In this document: one piece after another, positions 30,572 through 35,226 of the stretch
Numbering within the stretch: position 1 is the stretch's first letter
Layout: every line of letters begins with the position of its first letter
Assembly: GCF_014698965.1 (NCBI RefSeq)
Contig: NZ_JACXAE010000017.1
Span: forward strand, 1 to 35,226
From: Iningainema tapete BLCC-T55
Lineage (GTDB): Bacteria > Cyanobacteriota > Cyanobacteriia > Cyanobacteriales > Nostocaceae
Direction: 5' to 3'
DNA length: 35,226 nt
The notes under the pieces: generated by a model
What the model saw: the letters and a program-made list of their open reading frames with translations, nothing else
Database searches by the model: none
What the model was told of the DNA's origin: nothing
Translations under genes and position numbers: made by a program

Positions 30572-32146
30572 ATGAGCATTTCTACTCAACAAGACCGGGT
30601 AATTATCTTTGATACAACGTTACGGGATGGAGAACAGTCTCCAGGGGCTACGCTGAATGTGGAAGAGAAGCTGAGAATTGCTCATCAACTAGCTGTGCTT
30701 GGTGTCGATGTGATTGAAGCCGGATTCGCGGCTGCTAGTCCTGGAGATTTTGAAGCAATTAGAACTATAGCCCAACAAGTCGGCGGATCGGATGGACCAA
30801 TTATTTGTAGTTTGGCAAGAGCCGTTAGAGCAGACATTCAAGCCGCAGCGGAAGCTTTGCAACCTGCTGCTCACAAGAGAATTCACACGATGATTTCTAC
30901 CTCTGATATTCATCTGAAGTACCAGTTGAAAAAGTCAAGGGAAGAAGTATTGGCGATCGCACAAGAAATGGTAGCCTATGCCAAAACATTAGTAGAGGAT
31001 GTGGAGTTTTCACCGATGGATGCCAGTAGAACCGCTCGAGAGTTTCTCTATCAAGTGATTGAGGTGGCGATCGCCAATGGTGCAACTACAATCAATATTC
31101 CCGATACTGTCGGCTACTTTACACCCAAAGATATGGGAGCGCTAATTCAAGGAATCAGAGAAAATGTTCCCAATATCGATCAAGTGATTCTTTCTGTTCA
31201 CACGCAAAATGATTTAGGTTTGGCAACAGCTAATGCCTTAGCGGCGATCGAACAAGGTGTGCGTCAGGTGGAGTGTACAATTAATGGAATTGGTGAACGA
31301 GCAGGTAATGCGGCGCTTGAAGAGATTGTCATGGCACTACAAGTTCGTAAACCCTATTTCAATCCTTATTTTTGTCATCCAGTTGATGCTGATGTATCTT
31401 TAGTCAAAATTAAAACCCAAGAAATTTACAAAACTTCTTGCTTAGTTTCCCAATTAACCGGAATGCTCGTTCAACCCAACAAGGCAATTGTGGGAGCAAA
31501 CGCTTTCGCCCATGAATCAGGAATTCATCAAGATGGTATCCTCAAGCACAGACAAACTTATGAAATTATGGATGCTGCTACCATTGGTTTACCAGAAAAT
31601 CGGATAGTTTTAGGCAAACATTCTGGAAGACATGCGTTCCGAACTAAGCTTCAAGAGTTGGGGTTTGAACTAAACGAGACAGATTTCAACAAAGCCTTCA
31701 CCCGTTTCAAGGAAGTTGCCGACAAGAAAAAGGAGATGTCAGACTGGGATATAGAGGCGATCATTCGAGATGAAACGCAAATTCAAATCGAAAAAGGGTT
31801 TCAACTCGAACACGTCCAAGTGACTTGTGGCGACTGTACAATTCCTAGTGCAACTGTTACAATTGTCACACCATATGGAGAAATTTTAACTGATGCGGCG
31901 GTAGGAACAGGTCCGGTAGATGCAGTATATAAAGTAATTAATCGAGTTGTACAAATTCCCAATCAACTAATTGAGTTTTCTGTCCAATCTGTAACAGCAG
32001 GAATTGATGCGCTAGGAAAAGTCACAATTCGTCTCAGACATCAGGAATCTATTTTCTCTGGGCAGGCTTCCGACACCGATATTGTGGTAGCAGCAGCTTA
32101 CGCATACATGAACGCGCTAAATCGTCTTTATCGTTATATTAATTAA
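30572..32146 (+). CDS. leuA: 2-isopropylmalate synthase-type enzyme (LeuA family)
   Basis: This 524-residue protein condenses acetyl-CoA with a 2-oxo acid, normally 2-oxoisovalerate in leucine synthesis. The catalytic barrel shows [17 protein letters not shown] (metal Asp14), [15 protein letters not shown] and [16 protein letters not shown] (Asn246). The usual metal motif H-x-H-N-D-L-G reads VHTQNDLG (210-216 region), so the second His is Gln212. The LeuA C-terminal regulatory domain is present ([35 protein letters not shown]). It lies alone, divergent from a GntR regulator. The substitution and private regulator suggest a second, specialised synthase rather than the housekeeping enzyme; that is inference. 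Confidence 0.88.
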   Translation: MSISTQQDRVIIFDTTLRDGEQSPGATLNVEEKLRIAHQLAVLGVDVIEAGFAAASPGDFEAIRTIAQQVGGSDGPIICSLARAVRADIQAAAEALQPAAHKRIHTMISTSDIHLKYQLKKSREEVLAIAQEMVAYAKTLVEDVEFSPMDASRTAREFLYQVIEVAIANGATTINIPDTVGYFTPKDMGALIQGIRENVPNIDQVILSVHTQNDLGLATANALAAIEQGVRQVECTINGIGERAGNAALEEIVMALQVRKPYFNPYFCHPVDADVSLVKIKTQEIYKTSCLVSQLTGMLVQPNKAIVGANAFAHESGIHQDGILKHRQTYEIMDAATIGLPENRIVLGKHSGRHAFRTKLQELGFELNETDFNKAFTRFKEVADKKKEMSDWDIEAIIRDETQIQIEKGFQLEHVQVTCGDCTIPSATVTIVTPYGEILTDAAVGTGPVDAVYKVINRVVQIPNQLIEFSVQSVTAGIDALGKVTIRLRHQESIFSGQASDTDIVVAAAYAYMNALNRLYRYIN

Positions 32147-32178
32147 ACCGTGCTTACTACGAGCAGTTTTTAATTTAT

Positions 32179-32197
32179 TGAGGGGTTTGACCCCTCA
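32179..32197 (+). terminator. hairpin after leuA
   Basis: TGAGGGG (32179-32185) pairs with CCCCTCA (32191-32197) around TTTGA. It lies 30 bases after the leuA stop. The stem is strong but no T run follows, so a terminator is possible, not proven. Confidence 0.5.
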
Positions 32198-32419
32198 GTA
32201 CTCAGTAAATCGCCAACAACATCCTTGAGTTTTAGGCGGATTGCGATCATAATGAAATAGTTCTGCTATTACTCTACAGTAGTAGATGATTTGTTTTTCA
32301 CAGATTTCCACCACTGACGCACGAGAACTAGATTCTGCTAAAGCACGAAAGTATTGAATTTGCTCTGTTTGAGTGAGATTTTTGATTTCAAGAGCAATTT
32401 TCTCTTGTAGCTCTGCTGT
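32195..32419 (-). pseudogene. start-less open frame, C-terminal piece of an unknown gene
   Basis: On the minus strand 74 codons are open from just after a TAA (32420-32422) to TGA at 32195-32197, with no ATG. They read AELQEKIALEIKNLTQTEQI, then QYFRALAESSSRASVVEICE, KQIIYYCRVIAELFHYDRNP and PKTQGCCWRFTEY. The composition is protein-like (helical, few rare residues), so this looks like the 3' end of a truncated gene. I do not recognise the family. The stop lies inside the leuA hairpin. Confidence 0.5.
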
Positions 32420-32442
32420 TTAAACTCCCGGCAATTAAAGAC

Positions 32443-32583
32443 AATTCGTAATTTATAATTCGTAATTCGTAATTAAAGACAGTACTTGTGGATTTAAACC
32501 CCGACCTACACTGTGACTACGTATAGACTCCGGGGACTTCAACCCAAAAATTACGAATTACGAATTACGAATTAGTAATTCGT
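32443..32583. repeat. large inverted repeat of attcgtaatt units
   Basis: The left arm (about 32443-32474) is made of attcgtaatt units and the right arm (about 32549-32583) of their reverse complement, aattacga. About 75 bases lie between them, including ccccgacct and ctccgggg. Similar aattacgaattacga arrays are frequent in cyanobacterial spacers. No gene is seen inside. Confidence 0.75.
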
Positions 32584-32647
32584 TAAAATATGAGTCAATT
32601 TTCGTCTGATTCATCGAATATAACCGACCCACTTAGCAAAATTCTGA

Positions 32648-33184
32648 TTAGTGTTTTTTGATAGCCTTAGCAAGAGTATTAAGCAGCAATCTGAGTGCTT
32701 GCGCTGTTGCCTCGTCTGTAACCTCGCCCTGATGATTAAGTTTGGCAGAGATAGCAGGAATTAGCAGCGTTGCGCCTTCAACAATCTTCGCAGCCATAAC
32801 GGTGAGCGTCTGTACCAGCGAGGCATGTGCCTTCTCGCCACCATCAGGCGACGGGGAAGCACTGATAACCGCAGTTGGTTTATCCACGAACTCACCTGAA
32901 GAAACAATCCAGTCAAGCGCGTTTTTGAGCACACCAGGCACGCCGTGTGCATATTCGGGTGTGCAGATGAGTACGCCGTTGGACTCCTTGAGTTGAGTGC
33001 GCCAATCTTTAACTGATGCAGGCAAGTTGTCACTGTCAAGTTCGGGATTGAAGTGTGGAAGCTCGCCTAGCTTTTCGTAGAGCGAAATTTTTATATTATC
33101 TGGTGCTAAGCGAACCATCGCCTGACATATGGCAGTATTGGAAGAACTCCCACGAAGGCTACCGGATATTGCTAAAATTTTCAT
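32648..33184 (-). CDS. NADPH-dependent FMN reductase
   Basis: This flavodoxin-like reductase of about 178 residues starts MKILAISGSLRGSSSNTAIC, the phosphate-binding loop for FMN. It continues LPHFNPELDSDNLPASVKDW, the signature GVLICTPEYAHGVPGVLKNA (P-E-Y...G-x-P) and LDWIVSSGEFVDKPTAVISA. Members reduce quinones, chromate or azo dyes with NAD(P)H. I use ATG 33184 (33187 is the adjacent Met); the longer frame adds a non-family leader. It is a single gene on the minus strand, 158 bases downstream of the dioxygenase gene. The physiological substrate is unknown. Confidence 0.9.
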   Translation of the reverse strand: MKILAISGSLRGSSSNTAICQAMVRLAPDNIKISLYEKLGELPHFNPELDSDNLPASVKDWRTQLKESNGVLICTPEYAHGVPGVLKNALDWIVSSGEFVDKPTAVISASPSPDGGEKAHASLVQTLTVMAAKIVEGATLLIPAISAKLNHQGEVTDEATAQALRLLLNTLAKAIKKH

Positions 33185-33342
33185 CATGTGCTTTTGAGCG
33201 CCTGGAAATTCCTTTTCTTTATAAATAACTGCTACGACATTAAGTATATCAGCGTGAAAAGAGGATGACACGACATTGTCGTGTCCCTACTATATGGTTT
33301 ATATCTGAAGGGCGCTGTAAATAACGGTTCCGAATGCCAGTT

Positions 33343-34149
33343 TTAATAAGCGAAGGACTGATAAACCTCTACTTCGGGTTTATCTTCTAGTGATTCGACA
33401 ATTGGATTAAAACGCAATAAGTGACGAGCGCGAGGTGAGAGTGTATTCAGGGCTTGCCGTGGTATATTAATAGACACTTCAGGACGAAACAGCCAACGGC
33501 GACTATAGCCAATTACCACCATCGGGCGTGGCTTTGGCGTGTGGTTAGGCGTACCTCGGTGCAAACCCCGCACATCGCGGATCATCACGTCACCAACTCG
33601 CATTGTCACTGGTTCTAACTTGAGTTCACCCGATGACCTGCGGCGCAGTCCTTCCTCCTTGGACATCATGTGTGTGCCTGGTATAATCTCCATTGGACCG
33701 TTTTCTAGGGTGATATCGACAAGCGGAAAGTTTACTGCTAGTTGATATGGCGGCGTTTCCTTACCAGTTTCGGGAAACAGTGGCAAAGTATCCCGATGCA
33801 CGTCTTGATATTCGGAACCCAGCAACGGCGTGTCAGTTGCCAATTGGCACATCACCGCGTCTTTGCCCACTAATAGCTCAACGATCGCCAAAATATCTTC
33901 GTCTTCGTAAATATTTGCATCGGCAAAGGGAGTACTAAACGGAAGCGTGACATAATAGCGTCCTGGACCTCTGTTCTGAAGCTTGCCTTCGCGCTCAATG
34001 TGATACTTTAGTAACGGTGCAAAAGCCTCACTCCAAGCATTAAGTGTTGCCGGGGAAAAGTGATTGGGCAACACGCAGTAACCATCTTTGAGTACTGTAG
34101 AGGCGAATGATTCAATTGTTTGTTGGTTATAGCGTTTTATAGTCATCAT
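33343..34149 (-). CDS. phytanoyl-CoA dioxygenase (PhyH) family oxygenase
   Basis: This 268-residue protein belongs to the Fe(II)/2-oxoglutarate oxygenases of the PhyH family. The metal triad is visible as YQDVHRDTLPLF (H-x-D) and the distal His of RDVRGLHRGTPNHTPKPRPM, whose later Arg should bind 2-oxoglutarate. Other family signs are FPLVDITLENGPMEIIPGTH. These enzymes hydroxylate small molecules, often in secondary metabolism; the substrate cannot be told. ATG at 34149 or 34146. It is a single gene with no lesion. Confidence 0.88.
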   Translation of the reverse strand: MMTIKRYNQQTIESFASTVLKDGYCVLPNHFSPATLNAWSEAFAPLLKYHIEREGKLQNRGPGRYYVTLPFSTPFADANIYEDEDILAIVELLVGKDAVMCQLATDTPLLGSEYQDVHRDTLPLFPETGKETPPYQLAVNFPLVDITLENGPMEIIPGTHMMSKEEGLRRRSSGELKLEPVTMRVGDVMIRDVRGLHRGTPNHTPKPRPMVVIGYSRRWLFRPEVSINIPRQALNTLSPRARHLLRFNPIVESLEDKPEVEVYQSFAY

Positions 34150-34205
34150 GTGCTAATTTTAGCAGCCAGCGATCCCGATAATGGTCAATTAAATGCTAAA
34201 ATTTG

Positions 34206-35078
34206 TTACTGTGCATCTGTTTCGTAACGTTCGCCTAAAAAGTCCAACATCTCTTCGTAGAAAGGTAAGCCTCGTCCCCGACTTTCTTTCGCAGTGGATA
34301 GAATTTGCAGCATTTCAATTAACGATTGTTGAGCAGCATCCAGTACCAATGTTATTATTGGGGAGCGATCGCTGTGCTGTTGAGCCTCTACAATTGCATC
34401 AATATACGCTTTACGGACTTGGTTGGAAATCACTACAATTGGATAACCTGCCCGCAATAACAGCAAATTCATTAATAATCGTCCCGTGCGCCCATTCCCA
34501 TCCCGAAACGGATGAATCGAAACAAATCTTAAATGAGCTTCAGCCGCGAATTCGAGGGGATGCCCAACGGTGGCTTGGGACGAATTTAACCAAGTGACAA
34601 ACTCAGTCATTAAATCATTGAGTAAATAGTGCGGTGGATACACATACTCAGTTCCTGCCGTGACATCAAGTTGGCGATAACGCCCCGCTTCTTCAGGAGC
34701 GATCGCTCTCAGAATCAAATTATGAATCTGTTTGATTTCCCCTTGGACAATAGCTGTTGATTGTTGTGCTTGTTCGATGTAGTCTATCGCATCTTTATGC
34801 CCAATGACTTCTAAATGTTCGCGCAATGTTTTACCGCCAATTGTGATTCCAGTTTCCAGCACCAAAGCGGTTTCACTTTGCGTCAAAGTATTGCCTTTGA
34901 TCGCGTTCGAGTTATAGGTGAAGCGTACATCGTATAATTTCTTGAGTTCTGCAACTACTGTTGGCGGGAGTTGACGAAAGCTATCCAACCAAACTTTGAG
35001 TCGATCCACTTGCTGAAATTTATCTTTAAACGTCATCTGAGGCAAAAGTGACAATCGGTTTTGAATTTCTTGTGCCAC
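34206..35078 (-). CDS. Fic-family adenylyltransferase
   Basis: This 290-residue protein has the Fic motif HPFRDGNGRTGRLLMN at 189-204, with catalytic His189 and the anion-binding G-N-G-R. Fic enzymes transfer AMP or similar groups to target proteins. The N-terminal part holds YNSNAIKGNTLTQSETALVL, the place of the inhibitory S/T-x-x-x-E-G/N helix, but the Glu is Lys61. The family-like region starts at MTFKDKFQQVDRLKVW (ATG 35036), while a GTG at 35078 gives the length stated, and the frame stays open upstream to about 35150 without a start. The start is therefore uncertain. No partner antitoxin is seen within the window. Confidence 0.88.
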   Translation of the reverse strand: MAQEIQNRLSLLPQMTFKDKFQQVDRLKVWLDSFRQLPPTVVAELKKLYDVRFTYNSNAIKGNTLTQSETALVLETGITIGGKTLREHLEVIGHKDAIDYIEQAQQSTAIVQGEIKQIHNLILRAIAPEEAGRYRQLDVTAGTEYVYPPHYLLNDLMTEFVTWLNSSQATVGHPLEFAAEAHLRFVSIHPFRDGNGRTGRLLMNLLLLRAGYPIVVISNQVRKAYIDAIVEAQQHSDRSPIITLVLDAAQQSLIEMLQILSTAKESRGRGLPFYEEMLDFLGERYETDAQ

Positions 35079-35226
35079 ATTATATCGGCGTTGAATAAGC
35101 GTTTGAATAAATATATCGTGGCGTTGACCTGCAATGACAGAATATGGGCTGGGTCTTCAGAATTAATGGTGATGAATTTTTTTAATATAAAACAGGACTG
35201 ACTAGTTTAAACAAGCTAAAATTTAT

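Noticed and set aside
1-35226. Search for tRNA, rRNA, CRISPR arrays and intact insertion sequences
   Set aside because: Read by eye, I saw no cloverleaf-type T-loop contexts, spaced direct repeats or transposase motifs. A dedicated scan could still reveal a degenerate example.

Overview
The window is chromosomal-type DNA from a cyanobacterium, most likely a filamentous, large-genome form near the Nostocales. The evidence is many GCGATCGC (HIP1) octamers, short dispersed palindromic repeats, and several cyanobacterial families (DUF4058, DUF1822, DUF4336, CHAT/CHASE2, XisI). The order is an inference. I saw no rRNA, tRNA, CRISPR array or intact transposase.

Region 1 (1-3.4 kb) is a toxin-antitoxin graveyard. 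Two decayed copies of one higBA locus flank an intact Phd/VapC pair. They are followed by an intact ParDE pair, a frameshifted ribbon-helix-helix antitoxin and a 5'-truncated xisI. Region 2 (3.4-6.9 kb) has a DUF4058 protein, a SWIM zinc-finger gene broken by a 26-base repeat inserted in a HIP1 site, a DUF2237 protein and a decayed minus-strand gene.

Region 3 (7.0-12.2 kb) is a compact plus-strand group: sigma-70-like factor, DUF1822 protein, CHAT-CHASE2 membrane protein, a strong terminator, then an unlisted 58-residue secreted peptide gene. It looks like a regulatory or signalling locus around a caspase-like protease domain. Region 4 (12.2-14.7 kb) has an acidic conserved protein, an intact HigBA pair and a broken Rpn-like gene. 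Region 5 (14.9-18.2 kb) has two tandem paralogous GTPases with no recognisable partner; with region 3 it is the best candidate for an undescribed system.

Region 6 (18.2-24.8 kb) has repeat hairpins, a small protein overlapping a retropepsin-like protease, gamma-glutamyltransferase, a secreted GH10-like hydrolase, a RelE-type pair and an RluA-type pseudouridine synthase carrying an in-frame 28-base palindrome. Region 7 (24.9-29.8 kb) has two small orphan genes, a DUF4336 protein, an ogt-alkA alkylation-repair operon whose regulator-glycosylase lacks the Ada sensor domain, a decayed P-loop ATPase and a nucleotidyltransferase.

Region 8 (29.8-35.2 kb) has a FadR-type GntR regulator facing a LeuA-type synthase across two copies of TTGTATACAA. 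The synthase has Gln in place of one metal-binding His. It is followed by a gene relic, a large inverted repeat, an FMN reductase, a phytanoyl-CoA dioxygenase and a Fic protein whose inhibitory glutamate is replaced by lysine.
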